64,000 nucleotides of DNA from Terrimesophilobacter sp963702165 (GCA_963702165.1 OY969722.1:1860001-1924000), one strand, 5' to 3'; positions 1 through 11,175 are shown, counted from the first letter of the stretch. The notes: a model not told the origin generated them from the letters alone. A program made the numbers and translations.

Positions 1-676
1 TGCGCAGCAGTGCCGCAGCCGGCACCCCGGCGCGCACCGACAGCGCGAGCACCGCGTCGACCTCGGTCGCGTCGCTCGGCAGATCACAGCTGCGGCTCGC
101 CTCGGCAACCGCCTCGCGCGCCCGGTCGACGGATGCGCCGCCGGACAGCGCGATCGCCAGCAGTTCAAGCTGCAGTCCGGGCGTCGGATCGGTCGGGGTT
201 GCGGCGCGCAGCAGGCGGCGATTCCATATCCGGGCGGCGAGCATGAGCCCGGTCCCGAGCACCAGGCAGGTGAAGCCGGCCGGTGTGCCGAACAGGATGC
301 CCAGGGTATCGAAGCCGAGTGCCGCGCCGAACAGCAGGCCGACCAGCGGCAGCGCCAGCACCATCCGCGCGGTCGCCGCTGGCGCGGCGAGGGCGACCGA
401 GACGTCGCGCTGGGTCTGGGCGAGATCGCGGAGGGTTTGCGCGAGCGACCGGAGCGTCGGCGCGAGCGGTGCGCCCGCGTCGGTCGCGACCCGCCACGCG
501 GCGGCGAGGCTTCGCCACACCGGATCGCCACGGCTGTTGGCCAGAATGGCCTCGGCGATCGGCGCATCCGTCGTCGCGATCTGCCGCACGCGCTCATCGG
601 GGCTCTGCTCGGCGAGGTAGCCCCAGGCGGAGCCGGGCGCGACGCCGGCGGCCAGCAGCACGGCGAGCCGCTGCAC
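1..676 (-). CDS. TadB-like (type II secretion F family) pilus membrane protein, 3' part outside window
   Basis: Membrane platform protein of a tad/Flp pilus machine, where TadB-type proteins hold the TadA ATPase at the membrane. The frame is open for 225 codons from a GTG at 676 to the window edge. Upstream it closes at a TGA (734-736), and that GTG is the only usable start between, without a clear ribosome binding site. Two hydrophobic helices lie at about residues 105-125 (MVLALPLVGLLFGAALGF) and 128-150, after a long helical segment rich in RSLAQTLRDLAQTQR, as expected for the F domain. It follows the TadA gene in the usual tad order. The family call rests on context and topology, so it is good but not certain. 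Confidence 0.72.
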   Translation of the reverse strand, partial: MQRLAVLLAAGVAPGSAWGYLAEQSPDERVRQIATTDAPIAEAILANSRGDPVWRSLAAAWRVATDAGAPLAPTLRSLAQTLRDLAQTQRDVSVALAAPAATARMVLALPLVGLLFGAALGFDTLGILFGTPAGFTCLVLGTGLMLAARIWNRRLLRAATPTDPTPGLQLELLAIALSGGASVDRAREAVAEASRSCDLPSDATEVDAVLALSVRAGVPAAALLR

Positions 677-734
677 CGTCTGGGCGACCGGGCCAACCGG
701 GTCGGCCCCGCGCGCCCTCGGCGACCCGGCGTTT

Positions 735-798
735 CATCGAGTCGGGACTTTTTGCCCAATTGGCGGGTCTCATAACGGCAACTACTCCCGACTCGATG
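735..798. repeat. Palindromic repeat, family C, copy 1
   Basis: A perfect 12-bp inverted repeat, CATCGAGTCGGG (735-746) and CCCGACTCGATG (787-798), encloses a GCCCAATTGGCGGG core. A second copy lies at 53696-53757. The right arm contains the last codons of tadA and the stop sits at 782-784, so the element forms the 3' end of that gene. It may act as a terminator or REP-type element. Confidence 0.75.
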
Positions 799-1778
799 AG
801 GCGAGGGTGGTGAGCCGGTCCCTGTCGTCGAGCGCGAAGGACCCGAACTGTGCGAGCCGGCGCACGCCGCCGCGCCGCTCGAGGTGAAGCACGGCGCCGA
901 TCGCACTCACCGTCTGCCGGGCGATCGCCGTCGGGCCGAGGCCCGCGAGCGCGCCGAGCGCTTCCATCCGCGCCGGGACGTCGGCCAGCGAGTTGGCGTG
1001 CAAGGTACCGGCGCCGCCGTCGTGGCCGGTGTTGAGCGCGGCGAGCAGTTCGCGCACCTCCGCGCCGCGGCACTCCCCCACGACCAGCCGGTCTGGGCGC
1101 ATCCGAAGCGCCTCACGCACGAGCCGTTCCACCCCGACCCCGCCCGCGCCCTCCAGGTTCGCCTGCCTCGCCTCGAGCGACACGAAGTGCGGATGCTCGA
1201 CGTGGAGTTCGGCGACATCCTCGATCGCGACGATCCGGTCGCTCGGGTCGGCGCCCGCGAGCATCGCCGACAGCAGGGTGGTCTTGCCGCTGCCAGCCGC
1301 TCCCGTGATGAGCACGTTCGCGCGTCGCTCGACCAGACGCGACGACGGATGCCACAGGCACGTCCGCGAAGAACCCCGCCTTCTCGAGGTCGTCGAGAGA
1401 GAGCCGTTTGGCGCGCGGCAGCCGGATCGAGATGAGCGTGCCGCCGGTCGAGATCGGCGGCAGCACCGCATGCACCCGGATGCCGTCGTGCAGACGCACG
1501 TCGACGCACGGCGTCGCCTCGTCGATGTGACGGCCGCCGAGCGCGATGAGGCGCACCGCGAGTTCGCGCAGCCGCTCGTCGTCGAGCTCGAGGGAGGGCT
1601 GACGCAGCAGGCCCGCACCGCGGTCGACCCACAGCCCATCCACCCCGTTGACGAAGACATCCGTCACATCCGGGTCGGCGACGAGCGCCGCCAGCTCGCC
1701 GAACTCGGGCAGGTTGCGGCGGGTCGGCCCGTCGACGCTCGCACCGGGTGGGCGGGCGACGAAACGCGGCTCGAGCAT
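782..1778 (-). CDS. tadA: TadA/CpaF-family pilus assembly ATPase (one frameshift)
   Basis: Cytoplasmic hexameric ATPase that powers Flp-pilus assembly. The N-terminal part (start ATG at 1778) carries DPDVTDVFVNG and LISIRLPRAK of the N-terminal domain. The C-terminal part has Walker A GAAGSGKTT, the Asp box IVAIEDVAELHVEHPH, Walker B RPDRLVVGECRG and the His box TGHDGGAGTLHAN. The two halves lie in different frames. The change falls near 1335-1345, between VPVASVV and RLVERRANVLITG, and one surplus base there restores a protein of about 331 residues, normal for the family. I treat this as one gene with a probable sequence error; a genuine disruption cannot be excluded. It ends inside the family C repeat and precedes the TadB-like gene. 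Confidence 0.85.
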
Positions 1779-1887
1779 GCCGCGACGCTAACGGCGTCCG
1801 GCGCAAGCTAGCCCCGGCCTGCCGCCAGCCGTGCGCTCCGGCCGGCGCGCCCAACTCTGGAGGAGTCGCCCGCCACCGGTGTTCGCG

Positions 1888-1978
1888 TTAACCCGTTTCA
1901 AGGAAAAGCGCCGGCATAGGAACGGGATGTCGGGCATGCCGGGGGCCGTCCTGGCCAAATCTCCTTGAAACGGGTTAA
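1888..1978. repeat. MITE-like repeat, family A, copy 1
   Basis: A 91-bp element with long terminal inverted repeats: TTAACCCGTTTCAAGGA at the left end and TCCTTGAAACGGGTTAA at the right, followed inwards by ATTT/AAAT-like positions. Other copies lie at 8595-8684 and 16978-17066, all 89-91 bp and all intergenic, with unrelated interiors. It lies downstream of the 6C RNA and upstream of tadA. No open reading frame is inside. Confidence 0.85.
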
Positions 1979-2004
1979 GCCATGCCGCAAGGGCCGCGTT
2001 AACG

Positions 2005-2095
2005 AAGAGGGGCGGCGCCTGTTGGGGGGAACCGGCGCCGCCACGGCAGTCAGCTGATTGGGGGGAATCGCTGCGGACTGCCAGTCATCCATGAC
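2005..2095 (-). ncRNA. 6C RNA (actinobacterial small RNA)
   Basis: On the minus strand two stem-loops stand in tandem, each with six cytosines in the apical loop. One has stem GGCAGTC/GACTGCC (2045-2051, 2076-2082) with inner stem GATT/AATC. The other has a 9-bp stem GGCGGCGCC/GGCGCCGCC (2011-2019, 2034-2042). Two stem-loops each presenting CCCCCC is the defining feature of the 6C RNA of actinomycetes. In mycobacteria the 6C RNA B11 also lies beside the tad locus, in the region of acs, which matches the arrangement here. The ends are approximate. The C-rich loops could pair with G-rich ribosome binding sites. Confidence 0.85.
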
Positions 2096-2220
2096 GGATT
2101 GACCACATCAGTCTAGTGCAGGGCGAGACCTTTTCAATGGGGAAACACTGTGAGGCGGGTAGTCTCAATTCTGGTGCGCCCGAACAGCCGCACCGAGACC
2201 GCAAAGAAGCGTGGAGTGTA

Positions 2221-4188
<1,968 letters not shown>

Positions 4189-4196
4189 GCAAGAAC

Positions 4197-4266
4197 GAAG
4201 GAGATCCGGCCGCTATCAGCCGCTTCGCCTTAGTACGGAGCGGATGCGAGCCGGATCTCCTGCGTT
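4197..4266. repeat. Palindromic repeat, family D, copy 1
   Basis: A perfect inverted repeat, GGAGATCCGGC (4200-4210) and GCCGGATCTCC (4250-4260), extended by CTGCGTTTTCGCC on the right. It sits between the convergent acs and ridA genes and may terminate both. Related sequences occur at 35620-35657 and, inside xylB, at 41000-41073. Confidence 0.75.
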
Positions 4267-4272
4267 TTCGCC

Positions 4273-4740
4273 TTACGCAAACTCGACGATGAACTCGACC
4301 TCGACGGGCGTGTCCAGCGGAAGCACCGCCACGCCAACCGCGCTGCGGGCGTGCAAACCAGCGTCGCCGAACACCTCGACGAGGAGGTCCGACGCGCCGT
4401 TGATGACACCGGGCTGGCCGGTGAATGCGGGATCGGATGCGACGAAACCGACGACCTTGACGACTCGCGTCACGCGATCCAGCGAGCCGATCACCGACTT
4501 GATGGCCGCGAGACCGTTCAAAGCCGACTCGCGAGCGTAAGCCTTCGCATCCGCCGGCGACACCAGCCCCTCACCCTCGCCCACCTTGCCGGTGGCCGGA
4601 AGCTTCCCGCCGACAAACGGCAGTTGACCGGCCGTGAAGACATGGTTTCCGCTGACGACCGCAGGCACGTACGACCCGGCAGGCGCGGCCAATTCCGGAA
4701 GAGCGATACCCAGTTCGGCGAGACGAGCGTCGATGCTCAT
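4273..4740 (-). CDS. RidA/YjgF family enamine/imine deaminase-like protein
   Basis: A 155-residue protein of the RidA family, whose members hydrolyse reactive enamine/imine intermediates such as 2-aminoacrylate. It matches the long actinobacterial subtype: FTAGQLPFVGGKLPATGKVG near the N-terminus, and LHARSAVGVAVLPLDTPVEV with the conserved arginine near the C-terminus. The start ATG (4740) overlaps the stop of the DUF4177 gene as ATGA, so the two are very probably translated together. The actual substrate is not visible from sequence. Confidence 0.88.
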   Translation of the reverse strand: MSIDARLAELGIALPELAAPAGSYVPAVVSGNHVFTAGQLPFVGGKLPATGKVGEGEGLVSPADAKAYARESALNGLAAIKSVIGSLDRVTRVVKVVGFVASDPAFTGQPGVINGASDLLVEVFGDAGLHARSAVGVAVLPLDTPVEVEFIVEFA

Positions 4741-4895
4741 ACGGATTCTTTCTCCCTCTTGAAGTAAGCGACGAGCCCGCCCTCCGGGCCCTGCACGACC
4801 TGCACCAGTTCCCAGCCCTGCTCGCCCCAATTGTTGAGGATCGCCTGAGTGTTGTGAATGATGAGCGGGGTAGTGAGGTACTCCCAACGTTGCAT
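4737..4895 (-). CDS. DUF4177-type small protein (52 aa)
   Basis: A tiny soluble protein starting MQRWEYLTTPL and containing NNWGEQGWELVQV, the pattern of DUF4177 (an aromatic start strand, then WGxxGWELVxV). The frame runs ATG 4895 to TGA 4737, and the stop overlaps the ridA start as ATGA. The next upstream gene, the penicillin-binding protein, is divergent, with 51 bp between the two starts holding both promoters. The function of the family is unknown; the coupling to RidA suggests a common task. Confidence 0.85.
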   Translation of the reverse strand: MQRWEYLTTPLIIHNTQAILNNWGEQGWELVQVVQGPEGGLVAYFKREKESV

Positions 4896-4946
4896 TTCGG
4901 CTTCCGTTCAGCTTGCGCGAGTAGACCATCCCGTACGCTGTATCCT

Positions 4947-7494
4947 ATGCCTTCTGAAAACTCGAAGCTTCCGGGCGCCCTGAAGGGCTTCCTCGGCATG
5001 GTCGGTCTCAGTGGTCTCGCGGGAATTCTGATCACAGCCCTCGTGACACCTGCGCTCGCCGTCACCAGCATGACCGCGAACTCCTCGATCGGCATCTTCG
5101 AGGCGCTGCCCGATTACATCGAGATCGGCGACCAGTCGGTGAAGAACACCCTCTACGGGGTGTCGGGCGGCGAATACGTCCCATTCGCGACGATGTACAA
5201 GCAGAACCGTGAAGAGGTGGGCTGGGACCAGGTTTCCGAGTTCATCAAGCAGGCGGTCGTCGCCGGTGAGGACCGCCGGTTCTGGGAGCACGGCGGTGTC
5301 GACATGCAGTCGATCGCCCGAGCGGCAGTCGGCAACGCGGTGTCCGGCGACATCGACAGCGGCGCATCGACGCTGACCATGCAGTTGGTCAAGAACATCA
5401 ACATGCAGGAAGCGGTGCGCATCACCGACAAAAAGGAACGCGACGCGGCGCTCGCCGCGGCACAGGCGCAGAGCCTCGAGCGCAAGCTCCGGGAAGCGAA
5501 GCTCGCGATCGGCTTGGAGAAGACCTACTCCAAGGAAGACATCATGCTCGCGTACCTGAACATCGCGGGCTTCGGCAACAACACCTACGGCATCGAGGCC
5601 GCGTCGAAGCAGTACTTCAGCAAGTCGGCGGCGGATGTCACGCTCGCCGAGGCGGCCAGCCTGATCGCGATCGTCCAGTATCCGAACGCGCGCAACCTCG
5701 ACAGCCCCGAGAAGTATCAGGCCAACAAGAACCGTCGTGACACCATTCTGAAGATCATGCATGAGCTCAAGATGGTCACCAAGGCGCAATACGACGAAGC
5801 GGTGGCAACGCCCATCGAGGACTACGTCAAGATCAGCGCGCCAGCGAGCGGCTGCATGTACGCGTCCTATTCCGCACAGAACTTCTGCGACTACGTCTCG
5901 TTCGTGGTCCCCGAGCTGGAGAGCCTCGGCGCGGACCCCAAGGAGCGGCAGGCGAACTGGGACCGCGGCGGATACGACGTGTACACGACCATCAACCTGG
6001 ACCAGCAGGTCGCGGCGAAGGCAATCACCGACGAGCAGGCCCCCCCTTCTGAATCGCGGATGCAGCTCGGCGCAGCGGTGAGCGCCGTCGAGCCGGGCAC
6101 CGGCAAGATCCGGGTGATGACGCAGAACAAGCAATTCGACAACTCGCAGGATGGCGGCGGACCTGAGACCACCGCGGTCAACTTCAACACCGACCGGCCG
6201 TACGGCGGTTCGTCCGGGTTCCAGGTGGGGTCGACCTACAAGATCGTCACGCTGGCCGCATGGTTGAAGGCAGGACACGGCCTGCAGGAGGTCGTTGACG
6301 GCACGAACGGCAAGGTGTTCAAGCGGTTCCCGTCCTGCGAAGGCGACTGGGTCGGCAACCAGAAGTTCCACAACTTCGCGAACCAGAGCTTCGGCCGGAT
6401 CTCGGTGCAGCAGGCGACCAACTCGTCGGTCAACACCGCCTACCTCTCAATGGCTCAGCAGCTCAACCTGTGCGACATCCGGGACACCGGGCTCGATATG
6501 GGGGTCCACCGTGCCGACGAGGGGAAGCTGCAGGCGAACCCCTCCGCGGTCATCGGCACCAACGAGATCGCACCGATCAGCATCGCGACCATGATCGCTA
6601 CGATCGCCGCCGGCGGTAAGTCCTGCGACCCGATCGCCGTCGAGAAGATCGTCGACCGTGACGGCGTCGAGCTGGCCGGCCAGGCACCGAAGTGCCGGCA
6701 GGCCCTCTCGCCGGAGGTCGCCGCGGCAGCCGCGCACGGGCTCCAGCAGGTGATGTCCCGCGGTACGGGTGCTGTCTCCAACCCGTTCGTCGGAATCCCG
6801 CTGATCGGCAAGACCGGCACCAGCGACAACGCCGAGCAGACCTGGATGGTGGCGGCGAGCACGAACATCGCGCTGACGGTCTGGGTGGGTAACATCAGCG
6901 ACCACGCCGACCTGAGCCGGATCGCCTTCGGCGGCGGCAACGGCGCCAGCGCACGTCACCGCATCTTCAAGCCGGTCATGGCGAACCTGCTCGGCCTGTA
7001 CGGCGGCAACGCCTTCCCGGATGCTCCCGGCAACCTGATCACGGGCAGCACGACCGTGCTGCAGGACTTCTCCGGCCAGTCGGTCGCTACGGTCAAGTCG
7101 ACGCTTGAGGGGCTCGGATTCGAGTACATGGATGGCGGCACGCAGGCATCCGCTCTCCCCGCCGGCACAGTCGCCTCAACCGACCCGCCCGCTGGCACCC
7201 GGCTATCGCGTGGCGCCACCGTCACCGTGTACGTAAGCGACGGGTCGCTCGCCGGAACCGTTCCGAACGTCGTCGGGATGACCGAAGGCGAGGCCAGGGC
7301 TGCGCTCGCGGCCGAAGGTCTCACCAAGGTGAAGGTCGAGAAGGTTGACACGACGGACCCATCGCAGGTGGACAGGGTCATCTCGACGCAACCCGGGTGC
7401 CGGTACTGGAGTATCCAAGTCGGACACCATCACCATCACGGTTGGTAGGACGCCACGAGGTCCCGTCGACCCCGGCCCTCCTGACAACAACTGA
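4947..7494 (+). CDS. Class A penicillin-binding protein with PASTA domains (3' frameshift)
   Basis: Membrane-bound bifunctional peptidoglycan synthase. After a short cytoplasmic tail and one membrane helix (about residues 10-35) comes a GT51 glycosyltransferase domain (VVAGEDRRFWEHGGVD, STLTMQLVKNI). A transpeptidase domain follows with SxxK (GSTYK), SxN (NSSVN) and KTG (GKTGTSDN), then two PASTA repeats. Read literally, the frame ends at 7448 in an odd His-rich tail. Removing one G from the GGG near 7395 restores the PASTA ending GVSKSDTITITVG and moves the stop to TGA 7492-7494, which overlaps the next gene's ATG by one base. The start ATG at 4947 is chosen because homology begins at MPSENSKLPG. 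Confidence 0.93.
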
Positions 7495-8459
7495 TGGGGG
7501 CCACTAGCCGGCTAGTCGGCGGCGCCCTCGCGACGGTCGGCGCCGCCGCGCTCGGGGCGCTCGCCTGGGGCACCGTGGTGGAGCGGAATCGCTTCACGGT
7601 GCGGCGGGAGGTCGTGCCGCTGCTCGACCCGAGCGCTCGGCCCATCACGGTGCTGCACCTCGCGGACCTGCACCTCGCGCCGTGGCAGCGGACCAAGATC
7701 GATTGGGTGCGTGAGCTGGCCGTTCTCGAGCCCGATTTCATCGTGAACACCGGTGACACCCTCGGACACGCGGATGCTCTGGACGCGGTCGCGTATGCCC
7801 TGGAGCCGTTCCGCGGCATCCCCGGCGTCTTCGTGCACGGCTCCAACGACTACATCGGCCCCGAGGCAAAGAACCCGTTCGCTTACCTGGCCGGCGAGAG
7901 TCGCCCCGGCCGGGATGGGGGAAACCGTCTCGACACAGCCGGGCTGGAGGAAATCTTCCGGGACCTCGGTTGGTACGACCTGAACAATGCAGCACGCGCG
8001 ATCGAGTTCCGGGGCTCCCGGCTCGAGTTCGTCGGAACCGGTGACGCCCACCGCGGGTGGGACCGCCTAGACCTGCTGCCGGGCATCGTCGACGACCTGC
8101 GCGAGAACGTGGGCTGGGAGGACGACAGCGTCGGGCCCGCCCCGGTGACGATCGGAGTGACCCACGCCCCGTACCGGCGTGTGCTCAACTCGCTCGTGAA
8201 CCACGGCGCCGACATGATCTTCGCCGGGCACACGCACGGCGGTCAGGTGTGCGTTCCCGGTTACGGTGCACTGGTCGCCAATTGCGACATCCCGTTGGAC
8301 CAGGCCAGCGGCCTGAGCACCTGGCAGCACGCCGGGCGGATGGCTCATCTGAACGTGTCGGCGGGGCTCGGCACGTCGATTTATGCGCCGGTTCGCTTCG
8401 CCTGCCCTCCTGAAGCCGTACTCGTGACACTCACTGCCGATGATTTCGGCTATTCTTGA
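7494..8459 (+). CDS. Metallophosphoesterase (calcineurin-like), membrane-anchored
   Basis: A 321-residue binuclear-metal phosphoesterase. A hydrophobic N-terminus (about residues 5-25) suggests a membrane anchor. The metal-binding blocks are LHLADLHL (DxH), VNTGDTLG (GD), VHGSNDY (in place of the usual GNHD), VTHAPYRR and AGHTHGGQ (GHxH). Its ATG overlaps the stop of the corrected penicillin-binding-protein frame (TGATG), so the pair is probably translationally coupled and acts in cell-envelope metabolism. This order is common in actinobacteria. The substrate is unknown. Confidence 0.9.
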   Translation: MGATSRLVGGALATVGAAALGALAWGTVVERNRFTVRREVVPLLDPSARPITVLHLADLHLAPWQRTKIDWVRELAVLEPDFIVNTGDTLGHADALDAVAYALEPFRGIPGVFVHGSNDYIGPEAKNPFAYLAGESRPGRDGGNRLDTAGLEEIFRDLGWYDLNNAARAIEFRGSRLEFVGTGDAHRGWDRLDLLPGIVDDLRENVGWEDDSVGPAPVTIGVTHAPYRRVLNSLVNHGADMIFAGHTHGGQVCVPGYGALVANCDIPLDQASGLSTWQHAGRMAHLNVSAGLGTSIYAPVRFACPPEAVLVTLTADDFGYS

Positions 8460-8467
8460 TTAGTCGA

Positions 8468-8541
<74 letters not shown>

Positions 8542-8551
8542 CACAAATGAG

Positions 8552-8577
8552 AAGGGCCACCGAGAGGTGGCCCTTTT
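8552..8577 (+). terminator. Rho-independent terminator of tRNA-Pro
   Basis: Perfect stem AAGGGCCACC/GGTGGCCCTT with a GAGA loop, followed by TTTTCGTTT, starting 10 bases after the tRNA. Confidence 0.92.
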
Positions 8578-8594
8578 CGTTTGCCCAATGACGA

Positions 8595-8684
8595 TTAACC
8601 CATTTCAAGGAAATCCGGGAACCCTGATGGGTTTTCGGTGGGAACCGGGTGGCTCCGGCGCAAAATCTCCTTGAAACGGGTTGA
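8595..8684. repeat. MITE-like repeat, family A, copy 2
   Basis: A 90-bp element with ends TTAACCCATTTCAAGGAAAT and ATCTCCTTGAAACGGGTTGA, between the tRNA-Pro terminator and the 3' end of tdk. The interior differs from copies 1 and 3. Confidence 0.85.
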
Positions 8685-8691
8685 GCGGGGG

Positions 8692-9363
8692 TCAGGCGAA
8701 GTCGGGGTCGGGCGCCGAGTTGTACGCGGTGTCCATCGGCGACAGCACCCGGTTTCCTCGGTTCAGGCGCCCACCGCTCTCGTCCAGGTAGCACGACCCG
8801 CACAGCGACTCGTAGACGACCTCACCGACCTCGATCGCAACCTGGTCACCGTCGAAGATGAACCGGTCGCCGATCTTGCGTGCGTTGAACACCGCCTTGC
8901 GTCCGCAACGGCAGATGGTCTTCAGCTCCTCGAGCGAGTGCGAGATCTCCAGCAGCCGCCTGCTGCCCGGGAACGCCACAGTCTGGAAGTCGGTGCGGAG
9001 GCCGTAGGCGAGCACCGGCACGTCCTCTAGGATCGCGATGCGCAGCAGGTCATCAATCTGGCCCTCGGTCAGGAACTGCGCCTCATCCACCAGCAGGCAA
9101 CTCACGTCCCCGCCGGTCGCATCCTTCACCGACTGCCGTCCCTGCGCGAACAGCTCGAGCACGTCATCCGTCGCCGCGATCGTGAAGTCCACCTCGCGCG
9201 TGACGCCCAGCCGGGAGACGATGAGGCTTGCACCCTTGGTGTCGACCTGGGGCTTGGCGAGCAGCACGTGCTGACCGCGCTCCTCGTAGTTGTAGGCGGC
9301 CTGAAGCAACGCCGTGCTCTTGCCGCTGTTCATCGCGCCATAGCGAAAATAGAGCTTTGCCAC
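8692..9363 (-). CDS. tdk: Thymidine kinase
   Basis: Cytosolic salvage kinase that phosphorylates thymidine to dTMP. It has 223 residues, typical for the type II (zinc-containing) enzyme. Visible are the P-loop GAMNSGKST, the Walker B-like CLLVDEAQF with its catalytic glutamate, the lasso segment and structural-zinc cysteines (CRCGRK and CGSCYLDE). It overlaps the stop of the response regulator by one base and is the last gene of the HK/partner/RR operon, which is an odd place for a salvage enzyme. Confidence 0.96.
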   Translation of the reverse strand: MAKLYFRYGAMNSGKSTALLQAAYNYEERGQHVLLAKPQVDTKGASLIVSRLGVTREVDFTIAATDDVLELFAQGRQSVKDATGGDVSCLLVDEAQFLTEGQIDDLLRIAILEDVPVLAYGLRTDFQTVAFPGSRRLLEISHSLEELKTICRCGRKAVFNARKIGDRFIFDGDQVAIEVGEVVYESLCGSCYLDESGGRLNRGNRVLSPMDTAYNSAPDPDFA

Positions 9364-10049
9364 TACTGCAGGTATCCGTCCTCGGCGGCACGGCGGATGA
9401 GCTCCGCCTTCTTGCCCGCCGGCCTGTTGGCCTTCGCGTACTTCTCGCGCACTCGGCGCAAGTACGTCTTGGCCGTTTCGTACTTCACATTCATGCGTCG
9501 CGCCACCTCCACAGTGGTGAGCCCCGACACGTAAAGCCTAAGCGCTTCCTCTTCGCCGCCGCTGAGCTTGGGCCGGGTCGTCGCGGTGGCACCGACCGGC
9601 AGCGGACGCCAGTTGCGGGTGCTGGGGCCGACCTCGACTCCCATGACCCGACGAGCGACATCCATCACCTCGTGCATCGGCAACGACTTGGACAGGAACG
9701 CGGATGCTCCGGCATCCATTGCGCGCTCCCTCGCGTCCCGCGTATCGAGACTGCTGATCACGATCACCTTCGCGCCGGCCGCGCGGCAGGTGCGCACGCG
9801 CGCCTCGATGGAGATGGACTCCTGCAGCTGGAAGTCCAGGAAGACCAGCTCGGTCGGGAAGTTCGCGCTGTGCACGAGCTCCAGCCAAGTCTGCGCCGCG
9901 AGCACGAGCTCGAAGTCGAGCGCGTTGACGCCGATCCAGCTGGCCATGCTGTCGAGCAGCAACTCGTGGTCGTCAAGAACTGCCAGGCGAACCGGCGCAC
10001 GCTCCCCGATTGCCTCGGGAGCGTCAAGCTGTGGATCATCGGTGCCCAT
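9363..10049 (-). CDS. LuxR/NarL-type response regulator
   Basis: A 228-residue two-component regulator. The receiver domain (about residues 20-140) has VRLAVLDDHE with the acidic pocket, LVFLDFQL with the phospho-acceptor Asp, and FLSKSL with the conserved Lys. The C-terminal HTH (about 165-225) reads GEEEALRLYVSGLTTVEVAR and YETAKTYLRRVREK. It overlaps the preceding membrane-partner gene by 14 bp and tdk by one base. The cognate kinase is the gene starting at 12389. Targets are not visible. Confidence 0.9.
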   Translation of the reverse strand: MGTDDPQLDAPEAIGERAPVRLAVLDDHELLLDSMASWIGVNALDFELVLAAQTWLELVHSANFPTELVFLDFQLQESISIEARVRTCRAAGAKVIVISSLDTRDARERAMDAGASAFLSKSLPMHEVMDVARRVMGVEVGPSTRNWRPLPVGATATTRPKLSGGEEEALRLYVSGLTTVEVARRMNVKYETAKTYLRRVREKYAKANRPAGKKAELIRRAAEDGYLQ

Positions 10050-11175
10050 AAGAGAACCTTATTATCAACGCGGAGCGGGACGGTTTCACCCGGAAGTCGG
10101 GGAAGACGATGCGCATCACCGCGAAGTAGGGCCGAAGCGCGGCCCTGGCCGCTGGCTCGGTGAGCGTCACCCTCATGGCCACCGAATTGACGCGCCTATC
10201 GGCGTCGCTGCCGATCCGGAGTTCGCCGTTGACGAAGTGCTCTTCGTCGTGCAAAGCGACGAGCAGCGCGCGCAGTGCGGTGCGCTGGTTCGCCCCCATC
10301 GCCGATGCGAGCGAGTGCGTGTCGTCGACGGTCATCGAACGCGTCTTGCCGAACGTTGCCACCAGCTCATCGAGCCAGCTCCGGTCCGCCTCGGCGACCA
10401 TGACGGTTCGGATTGCGGTCGAGATCGCCGCTGCCCGAGCCCGGTCCGCCTCCGTGACGTCGGCTCGTTCCAGCAGGTCGTGGAAGAACGGCAGCACGTC
10501 GCCTTCCAGGATGCTGACCCGGTCTCGGTGCACCGCGCGCGAGATGCCGTCGGCAACCGCGTCGATGCGCAGATCCGAGGTGTTCACGTTCCAGTTCCGC
10601 CACCGCTCGAGCGCACGCAGCATCCACCCGTTGTAGGCAGCGGATGCGTAGGTCAGGCCGAGCAGACCGAGCGTGCTGGCGAACAGGTAAGTGATCGGGG
10701 GCAGCGCACCCGCCAGCTCCGGCAAGCGGATCACGGTCAGGAAGCCGATGAGGATCGCGGATGTCGTGCCCAGCGCGGCGAGTTCGTCGACCGGTCGATA
10801 CGGGCCGAGCGCGAAGAGCAGGATGCCGAGCGCGAGAGCTGCCCAGTCGTCCTGAATGAAGTCGTTCGCCCCGGCCTGGCTCGCGTGGGACAGCCCCGCC
10901 GCGGTCAGCACGAGCAGGTGCACGCTCAGGTGCGCCCCGGACGTGAATGGCGCGCGTTGCGGGCTGGTCTCGACGAGCGCAATTGCGCACGCGAACGCGA
11001 GGGCAGAGATCGCCAGCGCGGCGAGCAGCGGGTTGGCGATGTGCTCGAGCGAGCGCACGGTGGTGAACAGTGCGTACCCGAGCGCCAGGACCGCGAAGCC
11101 GATGATCAGCGGGCGGCCGTCCAGGGTGCCGACCGGGTCGAGCTGCTGGCGGGTGAGTTCGGGTTGCGTGCTCAC
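10036..11175 (-). CDS. Multi-pass membrane protein with degenerate histidine-kinase-like C-terminus
   Basis: A 379-residue protein. The N-terminal half has about six membrane helices (GFAVLALGYALFTTV, LLAALAISALAFACAIAL, WAALALGILLFALG, ITYLFASTLGLLGL). The C-terminal half (about residues 200-379) looks like the dimerisation plus ATPase region of a histidine kinase, but the expected phospho-accepting His motif, N box and G boxes are absent. Start GTG 11175 overlaps the kinase stop (GTGA), so it is coupled to it. I infer a signalling partner or decoy subunit of the neighbouring kinase. No family name can be given from sequence alone. Confidence 0.7.
   Translation of the reverse strand: MSTQPELTRQQLDPVGTLDGRPLIIGFAVLALGYALFTTVRSLEHIANPLLAALAISALAFACAIALVETSPQRAPFTSGAHLSVHLLVLTAAGLSHASQAGANDFIQDDWAALALGILLFALGPYRPVDELAALGTTSAILIGFLTVIRLPELAGALPPITYLFASTLGLLGLTYASAAYNGWMLRALERWRNWNVNTSDLRIDAVADGISRAVHRDRVSILEGDVLPFFHDLLERADVTEADRARAAAISTAIRTVMVAEADRSWLDELVATFGKTRSMTVDDTHSLASAMGANQRTALRALLVALHDEEHFVNGELRIGSDADRRVNSVAMRVTLTEPAARAALRPYFAVMRIVFPDFRVKPSRSALIIRFSYGHR

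Noticed and set aside
1898..2092. 64-codon minus-strand frame upstream of tadA
   Set aside because: It covers the 6C RNA and a family A repeat; no protein features.
4195..4265. Family D palindrome as a simple rho-independent terminator only
   Set aside because: It lacks a clean T-tract and the same sequence occurs elsewhere, including inside xylB, so it is treated as a repeat that may also terminate.
7405..7448. His-rich tail (GHHHHHGW) at the end of the penicillin-binding protein
   Set aside because: It appears only in the shifted frame; the correct frame reads the PASTA ending and overlaps the next gene.
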